From Sisyra terminalis (lineage: Eukaryota > Arthropoda > Insecta > Neuroptera > Sisyridae): a stretch of DNA of 64,000 nucleotides. Of the stretch, positions 35,050-46,490 are shown piece by piece. The stretch is taken from the NCBI GenBank assembly GCA_958496175.1, contig OY292274.1:56802630-56866629 (forward strand), in the 5' to 3' direction. A model generated the notes under the pieces. The model had not been told where the DNA came from. It saw only the letters and a list, made by a program, of their open reading frames with translations, and searched no databases. The number at the start of each line of letters is the position of its first letter. Position 1 is the stretch's first letter. Position numbers and translations under genes: made by a program.

Positions 35050-38000
35050 TCCGGTTATAGAAGTCTCCTCTTATTTCAAATTAAGTAAGTATAGTCTATT
35101 TTAATTCACTTGAATTTTTATATATAATTTGTGTTCTCTTTTAAAGTTCTTTATTTTACTTTGGTTTTCGTTTTCTCATTGTACCCAAATGCAATCTATT
35201 AGATTTTAGCGTCATCGTAAGTTAATACTATTTCGCATTAATCTATTTATAAAGATGTAGTGCAATAGTATAATCAGATAAAATGAAAGACATAAAAAAA
35301 TTAAAGTTATATGTGTGAGGGCTGTGTAGTTGTACATATTTAGGATACCGTTTAACTTTCATCTCGTTCGTTGCGATAAATTATTTCACACCACATTATT
35401 ATTCATTCCTCCTACTGATTCATGGTTAGCTTAAAGCTTTTACTAGTAAGAGTGTAAATTCTAAATTAAATCTAACACTTTTAAAATAAAATATAAATAA
35501 ATGTCAAAATCATAGCACAGCAATTTAAAATACATTAAAAATATACATAAGAATAAACAATGATAAATCATAAATGTAGAAGAGACGTTGGGGCATATTT
35601 TTTTTGCTAATTCAAAATATAATACAAGCAAACATTTTTTAACCAATATTTCAAGTTTTCTGGTTAATAACCTGTGTAAAAGTGAATCGAATGGGATAAA
35701 GTTAAAGTTTGGTGTCAGTGGATTTGATCCATGGAGATTTTAAGAAGACTGGTCCAAACACCCACTGAGATAACTAATAGGCTATGGCCCAATGTTAGCT
35801 TTGAACTTATCATTCCGAATCAGTTATCACGTTATGATATTTAGGCCATATAGCATTCATAAAACATAAAAGCGAGCCGAATACTTTATTCTAACTAGCT
35901 ATGATATTTTCGTCTTAATCAAAATGAGCGTTTAAAGAAAATGCTATCATAATTTACAACGTTCAACAAGTGAAATGTGAGGCAATAAATCTACAGCGTT
36001 TCAAGTTCATGCAACAAAAGTATGTTTCGGGCTCGGGAAAAATTTCAAACATAGCTATAAACATTGTTTTTTATTTCAATTTTTAATTAAATACTTTACA
36101 TTTTAACAAATATTTTTTCACTTGCAAACAAAAAAAAAAATTTGATAAATATATCCTTGTTACCTCTTCTAAATTCTACACTTAACTTTCAATCGAAATA
36201 CTCCATTTATCTATCAATACACTAAATATAAATACGGAAAAAGCAAAAACCGAAGCACAACTTCCGCAACTTGTATGATGTCTTTAATGTACTAAAAAAT
36301 AAAAATATTTTCTTAACATTATACAAATATTAAATGAAGTATGTGGGTGGAAATATAAGAATATCTTATATGTATTTACTTTTAAATTACATATATGCCA
36401 CAACATGAAATACACTGTGAACAGATATATGCTTGTGTATTTTCAGAAAAATCGACAGTTAAATATTTTAAACAGTGAATATATTTTCGGTAATATGTTC
36501 AACGTAAAAAAAATATAAAACCTAAACAATGAATAAAAAAATCACACATGAAATATTCAGCTATTTTGAAAATAACTACAAAGTAGCCATTTGTTATAGT
36601 CTTTTCAAATACAGATCAAAAGTATGCATACCTATATACGCAATTATTTCATTTCTCTTTTCAAATGTTTACTTATCTTGATCCATTGAAATTTATTTGA
36701 TCATAATAGATAAATCGTGTATACAACAACTTATATAAATCAACGAACTAACGAACAGTTACTTGATTAAATATACATTAGTCGACTTTATTAATGATAT
36801 ATACAATTAATAAAACAAATTATACGTTCAATAATTTATATGATAAAACTATTAACTTCACATTTTCGTTATAATATATACGTTAAAGAACAATAATTTG
36901 TTGAACAAGTTTATTTACTTAATTATTATTTATGTTTAATATGCAAATATTGAAAAGCTTTCATTAAATCATTAAACCTATTATGCATTAAGTTTTAAAC
37001 ATTTGCATTCCTTTTTCAATATACGTAAATGATTTGATATTGAAAAGCACTGGATTTCAATGATATTGATATACTTTTCCAGAGTTAAAATTTTATATAA
37101 CAATTTTATGTGGCGGTTTTTTATTCAACTCTTTTTCGTTTTTAGATGCCTTATCTATTTTCAGAGATTTGGGATTACTATTCGGATCATTTAGGCAACT
37201 GCTCGAAGAAAGGATATCGATTCTTGTCAAACCATTGTCGAATATTTTTCTTCAGCTTATTTTACTCTAACTTACTTTAAAGGATGAGATAGGAATTGAG
37301 TAAATAGTTTTTTAGACGTTGAGAAGGAAAAATCGATTTTTCTCATTTTAATAGTAACCGATTTGGGAAAATTTTTTTTTTTCTTTTACTTGAAAGAATA
37401 CTTTTTTTTTTTTCTGTATTTGTAACGGTAATTACGATGTGTTGAAAACTATTTATAATTATCTATCATTATTAATAATTACCAAAGTTGTGGAAAAAGT
37501 AAATGTCTAGTTTACCTTATTGTTTTGGACTTCTATTTGGACTTAGGTGAGTCGCAGATATAAAATCGACAGTGAACAAAAAAATCGATTAGTAAAATCG
37601 ATTTTTAGAAAAGAATTAATCAATTCTATCCATAATTGATTTTTTTTCATGTCTAGACTAAAGTACAATTTTCTAATTTCTTTCTTTAACTGATAAATCG
37701 AGTAATAGGTTAGTATTTACTTGGATTAAGATTTCTTTGTTTTCTTTTTCTCTCATCCTCTCTTTCTTTTTCTGAATACTTATGATCTTCATTAGGTTTC
37801 AAATTCAATTGGTACTTTCTTGTTCAATTGAATTAGTGTTTTTTGGTTTTTACGTAAAAATGCTATGCAGCATTGAAAGATGTTTATAAACATTGAAATT
37901 GATCATGAATTTAATATACTTATGAAAATAAGAAAATTCAATCATTATTATTAAAACACCCGAAAGAAAAGATATAATATTTTCATTAATAACGAAAGTA

Positions 38001-40600
38001 TAAAATTAAATTGAGTTATGAATGTAAAGTCGCTGTTGACATCCCTTGGTTACCTCAAAGTACAGAAAACAATCTGATACGATTATTTAATGCAGAGTTT
38101 TAAATTAGCCTTTTATCTTTTAATAGATTTTAAATATTTCAAGTGATATTTAAAACGAAAAAAAAATAGCGTTTTCTGGTTAACTAATTTTTTCAGATTT
38201 TTTTTAGAGTATTTTAGAGCTACAGAAGGAAAACTTAGAATATTATTTAAAAATAATTTTACCAACAGTTTAACTTTGACAAATATTTTATTTACCAACA
38301 AGAAAAATTAAGAAAATTAAAGAAAATTAAGAAAAAAACGGTATGATTTGCATTAAATATATACGTTTCTAATCAAAAAACAGAACTTAATTTTTCATGG
38401 GGGTACGAGCGCTAATTTCAAATGCATATGGTTAAGAACTTCTGCGTTTAACTCACACAACATCAACTCTGATTATATATAAGCATCTGAATTTTTTTTG
38501 GTTTTAAGAGATTATTAAAACATAACCCAAAGCTATGAAAAAATTCTCCAAACATTTGAATTATACATTTTGAATGAATCCATATGGATTATAAGGAGAT
38601 CCCAATAATTAAACCCATTTGAAATTTTTTATCCCATATAATTTTAGCAATTAAAATCATTTAAACGAGCCGAAAATCTCTTGAAAAATTCAAAACTAAA
38701 CGCTGGAAACAATTTATTTGTAAAACATTGATTATTTTAGTGACACCATATAATTTTGTTGACAGGTGTGCTTCTGTATGATACCTTAACTTGAAATTAA
38801 TGTGCTGTGTAGTGTAGGTTTTTTATCTCATAGACCCGCAAGAACCGAATAAATGGACAATAATAATTTGTTCATCTCATTCGTATAATTAATCGTTACA
38901 ATTTTGTAAACCAAGAAATACCAAATTCACACTTTCATAATCTTTCTGTATCCAACTTCCATTCCATCAGATTGTAATTAGTAGTAATTATAGTGGTGAG
39001 TTTGCTAGATATAAAACATGCCAAAAACACTAAGTTTCAAAGATTCAGGAAATCATGATTTATGATTACCTACCATGTGGACAAGTAATTTTCTTTTTGA
39101 GTCAGTAAAAAAGATATTCTTCATATTCTTGATGAAATATTATGATTATGTCATAAAGAATGTTTTATTTTAAATGGGAAAAAACCGAAATATTTTTATT
39201 GATTTATATTAATTGTTTATAAAGCAACTAAACAAAGTAACTTTTACTTGTAAGTAACTCTTCGCCAAAATTATTCAAAAAATATAGAAATCATTATTAT
39301 AATTTTCTTTTATTAGAAAATTAATTTTAGTTTCCCTACCACTTAACTAATTGCGGAATTTGGATTATTTGTAGTGCAGTATTTCTATATCTTATATTAT
39401 TTTACACAAATAAAATTATAAACATTATCTTTAATTAATAGTATTTGTTTATCTAAATTCTGTTTCTACTCAAGAAGGACATACTTATTAAAATAGACAT
39501 CATCAATGAACTAAATATTTCTTTTTTCTATATAATTTATTAACTAAATCTACACAAAATAATTTACACATTCTTTAGAGATTGTTCAGTAAAAAAAAAT
39601 ATAAAATAAAAATTGCTTGGAATTAATAAACTTTAAATTATATCAGTTTACATAAATAACTCTTTAATGATTGAAGTTTTGATTAAAAAAGAAACATTTG
39701 AAAATAATATTAAAATATATAATGTAATATAAAACTATAAAATATATAATTATATAAATATAATACTAATAATATAGTATTCAGTGCAAAGTAAGTTAAT
39801 TTGTAACTAGCTTACAGAAGAACATTTTTTGAGTGAGCTTTTGGAATTCTTCTAAGTAAATATCAAATATATAAAAATCACTCATAAAAATATCAAATCT
39901 TAATTTTGAAAATTTTGACTAACCATTTGGACACTTTTTCTTCAAAATTTTATGCATTAAAACGAAAGTATAGTAGGTAAAAGAAAAAATATAACTTTTA
40001 GAAAAAAGCTCGCATACTCAAAACATCAGGTAATGGAAAACAGATTATATCTCAAAATCTATACGATATAGCATTTAATTTTCGTTGAAAATGTAATTAA
40101 GATTCTACTGAATTTTTAAAATCTATTCAAAATTTTTCCACCAACTGTTGAAAAGTTAGAAAAAGAAAATAATATACGATTTTAAAAGTGTATGTTACAC
40201 CAACTCTTGGAGTAAATAAATAAAATATTTGGAAATTTCTTTATCCCTTTTTATATATAAGTGCCACAAACTTATGTTTTTTTAAACATCTCATAGAAAT
40301 AATTTTTTTCCACGTTTCATATTCGTAATGCCAATTATATCCAAGTAACTTGTGGACAAGTAAGTTATAATAAAAAAAGTAAATAATCTACCAACAATGG
40401 CATTTGAATATAAGTTCTGGTAAGGTTTTTTGCACATTACAAGCGATTAATGAGTACATAATTAATGAAAAACATAAACCAAAAAAAAATGTACAATACT
40501 GTTTCAAGCGACTAAACCATATTATTATTGTATATTTTGAGAGCTATAATACAGCAAGACTTGTAAGTAGAAAAACTCAATTGGTTTTACGTAGCAGTTT
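35050..40600. other. AT-rich non-coding DNA
   Basis: No supported gene in 5.5 kb. Frames at 35461-35646, 38113-38301 and 40404-40619 are low-complexity. AAAATCGATTTTT-type palindromes occur near 37590-37606. No element ends were recognised. Confidence 0.5.
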
Positions 40601-40621
40601 TTGGTTCGTGTCCTTTTAAAT

Positions 40622-41230
40622 ATGGAGAGCAAAAACCAGCATTTTCCTCATATTATACTTTTTCACTATAGAAAAGGTAAAATGCTGTTTTATCCAGAAA
40701 AAAATTAATAGAAATGTACACAGAAGATGTATTGACTACCCGCCAATGCCAAAACTGGTTTGCAAAATTTCGATTCGGTAATTTTGATGTCGAAGTTGCA
40801 CCATGGTCTGGAAGGCCGATTGAAGCTGATAAAGACACAATGAAATCATTAGTTGATGCAAACTGGTAAATTACAGCACGTGAAATTGGTAACAGGTAAA
40901 ATTTATCAAATTCAATTGTTTATATCCACTAGAAAGGCCTAGGTTTTACAAAAGCTTTTACAACTTTGATGGAATAAACACCCATACTCTTCATATTCTA
41001 CAGATCTGGCATCTTCGGTTTATTATTGGTTCCGGTCACTGCAAAATTATTTCTTCAAATAAGAAAGTCAAAACTCCTAAGATCAGTTCTGGCTAACAAA
41101 GAGCAAAAATTTTCTGAGGAAAAAAATACGCTACTGCCAGAAAGACGGCAAAGGGTATTGAAACAGAATGGCCAATATAAAATTTAATAAAATATTTATC
41201 CACTATACGAAAATTGTCTTTCATTTTCAA
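40622..41230 (+). pseudogene. Internally deleted mariner transposase pseudogene
   Basis: The N-terminus begins at an ATG at 40622: MESKNQHFPHIILFHYRKGK, with the mellifera/cecropia-type start. It is followed, across frameshifts, by CIDYPPMPKLVCKIS and GRPIEADKDTMKSLVDAN-like sequence (40810-40860). It then jumps to the C-terminal part: YSSYSTDLAS-YYWFRSLQNY (40985-41060) and RQRVLKQNGQY (41140-41180). The middle with the first two catalytic aspartates is deleted (roughly 500-600 bp compared with a normal 1-kb gene). The terminal repeats were not identified, so the outer limits are unknown. Confidence 0.8.
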
Positions 41231-41234
41231 AAAA

Positions 41235-41720
41235 TAAAAAATAAAAAGATTACTTTTCAAACAATCCAAAACATAGTAAAAAAATAAAAATCACTTCCGC
41301 GCTTAAATTCAAATGCTCATTGCACATTGTACGTTTGTAATATTATGGAATCGAGTCTGGGAGTGACTTTGTGAAATTTAAAAAATTTCAATAATCAAAA
41401 CAAATGAACATCTTCAAATCTTGTAATTCCATTGGCTAATATGTAGTCACGTGATAGACGCGTATGTGCTGTCATCAGATATTAATGCATTGCTTGACTT
41501 AGTCATATTTCAATTGTTCTTAATTATTGAATTTCATTTAATTAAAACCGAAAAGTGATCCAAGTGATAATTTAAATAGTGTTTAATTAATCGAGATAAC
41601 AATTCTTATATTCAAGCAAGTGAAATTTTATTAAATTCTTAAAGTCGGAAACCTTAGTGCATAGTGTTGATTTCGATTCAATTATTATTTACGATTTTTG
41701 TGAAAAATTTGTATTTCCGA
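41235..41720 (-). repeat. Dispersed repeat, copy 2 (partner at 10590-11090)
   Basis: The reverse complement aligns with copy 1 from the AATTGAATC-AA-TCAAC side to the TTTTTTTACTATG side. It begins directly after the deleted mariner, so one may have inserted next to or into the other. Confidence 0.8.
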
Positions 41721-42034
41721 TTTAAATGGTTAAAGGGTCAAGATTCTAGAGCTTAAAACATGGTGAATTGTCCCCGAAAGGTATTTGTAAATTATCTTTA
41801 ATATTTCCATGATTTCCAAATATTTGTTGTTCTTTATATTTTGTATTCATTTATAACATACGTTCTACTCGTATTTAACTAACACGGCTGACTATACAAT
41901 ATGTTTATTGATAGGTATAGTAAGATGCATTTAGCATAATGCGTAAACAATTTTTAAGAAATCGTTGGAAAAACAGTATGAAATGAATATTCGTATACCT
42001 AAAGTAATTATTTATTTATTTTTTTAATGGATTA

Positions 42035-42993
42035 TCTATCTATTATTATAAAGAGGAAAGATTTGATTGTTTGTTTGCTTTGAATAGGCTCCGAAACTAT
42101 TTGACCGATTTGAAAAATTCTTTCACTGTTGGGAAGCTACACTATTTCCGGTGAACATAGGTTATATTAAATTTTCAAAAAAGTTAGGGATCTATACTAA
42201 AACTCCATTAATGTAACCCAAGGTCTGAAAAAATTACCAAAAAACATTCTTTTATCGCGTGCGCTGCGAAAACTATTCGTTATAGAACAAAATAATGTAG
42301 TACGATTTTGCAGAACATATCTATATACATATATATACACAAAAAATAGAGCGACAGCATATGTCTAACTATTATAGTTATGTCACAGTAAGTGTTTTTT
42401 CATTTTAAAAAAAATATATAAATGCCACCGTTATAAAAGCTCTTTTATTTATACTTTGGGATTAATCCTTATCAAAATAATTAACTTCAAATTTAAGTTT
42501 GCTTTAATACCATTATATAACTTTTTGAGTTATTCAATTTTAACATTCCATTCGAAAGATATCACAAGTTTAAAAATGTAAGTTATTTGAAAAATATCGC
42601 ATGGTCACCGCTCTTTACTTATAATTAAGACCAACTTTATTGAACTTGGCGATATTTTTTATTTATGTATAGATGCTGATTGATTTACAGATTATTTGGT
42701 CTACGGTAGGTATACCTACCGTAGCTATACGCAATAGACATACTCTTTTTAGATATTTATAAATATTTTTTGAAAATTAATTGATTATTACATAGAACAA
42801 TTTTATTCTTTGCAACAGTTTATTAAATGTGTCTTTTTAAAGTTGACAAAATAGTGTTTTTAAGTATGATTATGTTTTTCGTAAAAGAAATAAGAAAAAT
42901 AAAAATTTTCATATACCACTACAAATGGTAAATTTGAAAAGAAAACATAATCTACACCTACGTTACGCAGACGAAGTTGCGGGGATCAGCTAG
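42035..42993 (+). mobile_element. Non-autonomous Helitron
   Basis: The 5' end is TCTATCTATTATTATAAAGA after an A (42034). The 3' end is ACGCAGACGAAGTTGCGGGG then ATCAGCTAG followed by T (42994). This fits Helitron rules: 5' TC, 3' CTRR, insertion between A and T, no target duplication, and a short hairpin (CGCA-GAC-GAA-GT-TGCG) just before the 3' end. The 5' segment with GGCTCCGAAACTATTTGACC is a familiar insect Helitron sequence. The 959-bp element has no Rep/helicase gene. Confidence 0.75.
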
Positions 42994-43550
42994 TTATATT
43001 TAAAATCAAAATTAAATATTTGTTATAGCACGTATCAATTACAATACTTAGGTATACCACGTTTGATATAATGAAACAAATACGATTTTTTTTTCAACAT
43101 CTACCGAAATTTCAATTTAAAAAAAAATAATAAACAGGCAAAGTTTCGAGAAAATTTGTTTTTTCTCTTTTAAAAATCTCAACCCTGTTTTAATTCGTTA
43201 ACGTGTATCTAATTAATATTATTTACTGGCTGCAAATTGATTTTTAAACTAAATTTTATCGAACAAGACGAACACAACATTTCAATTATGTTGAAATCAA
43301 ACATTTGTTCGTGATAAATAGACGTGAGAATCGCCCAACACTTTTCCAATGCTATCAAAATTCTACACTCATCAATGTAATCTCTTTTCATGTGTACAAT
43401 ATTCGTTCGTATTGCATTCATATATTTGTGCTCGAATGTGTATTTTATTTCGAATTGGTTATTTCTTTGGCTCTTATCGCAAGAGTGAGTGTGTTTTCAA
43501 TATCAGGATACAACCTACTGCTTCTTATTTTGATATCACAACACCTAATA
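42994..43550. other. AT-rich non-coding DNA
   Basis: A 95-codon plus frame (43305-43592) and an overlapping minus frame (43209-43421) have no recognisable domain. Confidence 0.45.
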
Positions 43551-43607
43551 TCACCTGCACGTTTCGACGTAGAACTTGCTAAACAGGAATAACGAGCTTT
43601 ATCAGTG
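43551..43607 (-). ncRNA. Weak hammerhead-like motif
   Basis: The minus strand has CTGATAAAGCTCG (43605 downward) and, about 25 bases later, GTCGAAACGTGC. The order CTGATAA...GAAAC resembles the other element ends, but the intervening bases do not make a clean stem II, and the base at H17 would be G, which is not cleavable. It is at best a broken copy. Confidence 0.2.
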
Positions 43608-43723
43608 TTATACCTTTATTAAGATAATTTTTTTTACAAATCCATTCCGAAGATGTTCCAATTCATTCAGAGAGCGCTGGTAATAATATATGCGTGTACT
43701 CGACAAACACATCTGATGAAATA

Positions 43724-43739
43724 AGTAATTGTAATTACT
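43724..43739. promoter_or_regulatory. Palindromic homeodomain-type site
   Basis: AGTAATT-GT-AATTACT has perfect 7-bp inverted arms, each with a TAAT/ATTA core. It could bind a homeodomain pair, but in AT-rich DNA such a site can occur by chance. Confidence 0.25.
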
Positions 43740-45640
43740 CGGTTTTACAATTTAAGCAACGAAATGATTTATGGTCGTTCTGAGCTTTGGAGAATTTAAA
43801 ATTAATTTTGATTGCACAGAACGATATGTGAACATCTGAGACCGACTAAATAAATGTTACATATCTCTTCGCCGCAAATAATAGATGTAATGGCACGAAA
43901 AACACCCTCAATTTAAACAAATGTGCATTGTTGATTTAAATAAAATAGCCCCGAATAAAACCATTTTCGAATAAAAAGGGATGTAGAGAAAATGAGATTT
44001 GCGAAAGGATTACATTACTTTTATTGTTTTTGAATGACAGGCGGGAAACTTTTTTCGAGAGACCTATTTTGATTTATTATTTTTTTCTGAACTAGCTTCG
44101 TAATATTTTTCACCCCTGTACATATTAAATATGTAAAATTTTATTGTTTGTTTTGACAAAATTTCAATGGAGACATATGAAAATTAATAATTTTGATTTA
44201 ACTACAGTTTTAAAAATATAAAAATTTAAGAACAATGCCACAGTAAAAATTATTATTTAATGTTATTTTTTTGTATGAAAAGGGAGGAATATATGTTGAT
44301 ATAAAAGTTTGTACATAGAGAAGTAGTAGTTTATAGCGTGTTTTTGAGAGTATGAAACAAAATTTGAGCCAATAGGTGAATATGGTTTGATGTACATAAA
44401 GATGAATACCATAGTAATATTAGTCAGGTGTCTCTCCCTCTAAATCAGAACTTATAAAATTCAAAACTGTTTAAAGCAACAGTAAACGTGGTAAAAAGTT
44501 TTCAAATATTTTTTTTTGGGTTACTTTTCTTGCCAAGGTAACCTTACTGTTTCTGAAAATGAAAAATATTGTTTTGAAAAGTATTAAGAAATAACATATG
44601 AAAACAAAAGGGGTAAAGTATAAAAGGTAAATATTAAAAATAAATCTTTTCGATATTCATGCAGAAATTAAGTTAGGTATAAATATACTTTATCTTTTAT
44701 TTAGGAAAATACTTTCCTTCTTGAATTAGTATTTTGTAATCAATCTTGGGTTTGTACGAATTAAAACACCATAGTTAATATAATATTAAATAACTTGTAA
44801 AACTATAGCTAAAAAGTTTTTATTTTTACAATATTAAACCACTCTTACAAGAAAATATTGTTTTTATTGATTTTTCTAATCTCTAAATAGCATTTTTTTC
44901 GGTTATCTTCAAAAATAACACAACTATTATACAACTTAAATTTACTAGAATTTAAACGAAGAAGCAATAGTTTTTATGAATGAAGTCGAGGAACTTGGGT
45001 TTCAAATAATATGGAATTGTAAAATAACATAAGCATAAAACAGCAAATAGATAGATAATTCTTATACAAAGAAAAGGAAAAGTTTTTTCCCTCAAAAATA
45101 AAAAAAATGTGTAGAAAGCATATCGACAATTAGAATTTTTGAGTACAATCTAAGAAAATGCGAAAAACAACCAATTTGTGACAAAATTTACAACTTTTCC
45201 TAGGTTTATAGATAATAAATAATTGATATTTATTTCCTCTGTTAAATGAAAGGGTGAATATATCATCATATATAGGCTTATTAGTCAACACCTTCAATTA
45301 TGCTTCTTATATTTCATTTTTTCATTCTTTTCAGTGAAAAAAGTAATTCTCCGATAAAATAGTTTATACTATAAACTTATTTATTGATGAAACTAGTACA
45401 TAAATCACCTTTAAAAAGCTTCATTCTCAATAATTGCGTTTTGTAAATTTTTTAGGGAATAAAATTTTAGAAGTTTTATAATTTACGAAATGAACACAAT
45501 TCGTCTACCAATGTAAAGAACAAGCTTTTAAGGCAATCGTCGCTGGGCCTAATAAAGCTTTATTTTGAATTGAAAAATCCATTTAAAATAATTTAAAACA
45601 GTACCAAGTGAATAATTTCGTTGGGGGTTGAATTCCTATT
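43740..45640. other. AT-rich non-coding DNA
   Basis: Nothing recognised. Confidence 0.5.
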
Positions 45641-45653
45641 TCATATTATATTC

Positions 45654-45721
45654 AGTGCAGATAGGAGATAACTGGGGTTCAGTGAAGAACTTGGTGTTGT
45701 GAATGATATTGATAGAAAGGG
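45654..45721 (+). other. Possible non-coding first exon with donor site
   Basis: The initiator-like TTCAGTG has its +1 A at 45654. AGTGA at +28 to +32 matches four of five DPE positions. After 68 nt comes a strong donor, AAAGGG|GTAAGTATT. There is no TATA box at -30. This is the layout of a TATA-less first exon, but no later exon could be tied to it. Confidence 0.22.
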
Positions 45722-45802
45722 GTAAGTATTCTTCTCCATATGTAGTGTCCCCTTTTGATTTGTAATGAAAGTAAATTGTAAAATTGTTATTTCTCGTTAG
45801 GG

Positions 45803-46060
45803 TTGTGTAATGGAAGATTTATGCAAATATTTTTACCAGTTAGTACGATGCTTACTGACATGTCGACTTTTAAATTGCGCAAAATGATGTATGAATTCAA
45901 TGAAATAAAAAACACTTTTTTCATTTCACATTACAATTTCATGAATTTCATACTTTCATTGTACTTTAGCTTTTGTAAATATTTCGTATCTGTTTTTTTT
46001 CCTCTTTATTTTTGTGGAAAGCAATATTTTAACATATTTTGTTTTCCGAGGATTGTTTAA
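45803..46060 (+). other. 85-codon frame, probably chance
   Basis: The frame is Phe/Tyr/Leu-rich and starts in the AT-rich DNA following the possible first exon. It has no domain or splice acceptor, so I do not support it as a gene. Confidence 0.1.
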
Positions 46061-46139
46061 AATAAGAATTCATCAAGTTAATGGGTTTCGAAAAAGAAAT
46101 ATGTTGGGCTGTTTTGTTAACTAGACATAGTCAAAATTA

Positions 46140-46490
46140 CCCTTGTGTACACGAAATATGTTTGTGAGAGGGGTATATATAGGGTGGTTAAAGTGAGTGG
46201 TAGATAGTAGAAATAACGGACAGCTTAAGTTTTGTAATTAGTCCCATCTGGTGGTAAGCTTTAGCATGAAACAAGCAATCGACGAATGTTGTATCACACA
46301 TGAGACTGGGAATGAGTCCCGAGTTTAGCCACAAAACGACTGCGGCCCCAAACGCGACATTGGGAATATGATGGTCGAGAGATTAGGATATTCATTATAC
46401 AACTTCGAAATAGATGTGTCTTTCGAATTCACCACCGCGATAGAAACATAACACCACCATTGAAACATCGTCATCATCATCATCATCATA
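46140..46490. promoter_or_regulatory. Candidate cis-regulatory island
   Basis: A GC-richer block without a long frame, containing CTGGGAATGAGTCCCGAG (inverted GGGA/TCCC), ACTGCGGCCCCAAACGCGAC and CACCACCGCG, and ending with (TCA)n at 46469-46488. The role is inferred from composition. Confidence 0.3.
46469..46488. repeat. (TCA)n microsatellite
   Basis: About six TCA units. Confidence 0.9.

Noticed and set aside
43305..43592. 95-codon plus frame
   Set aside because: No domain, and it overlaps a minus frame and the weak hammerhead-like element end.
43551..43607. Fourth hammerhead as an active ribozyme
   Set aside because: Stem II does not form, and the cleavage position would be G; kept only as a low-confidence broken motif.
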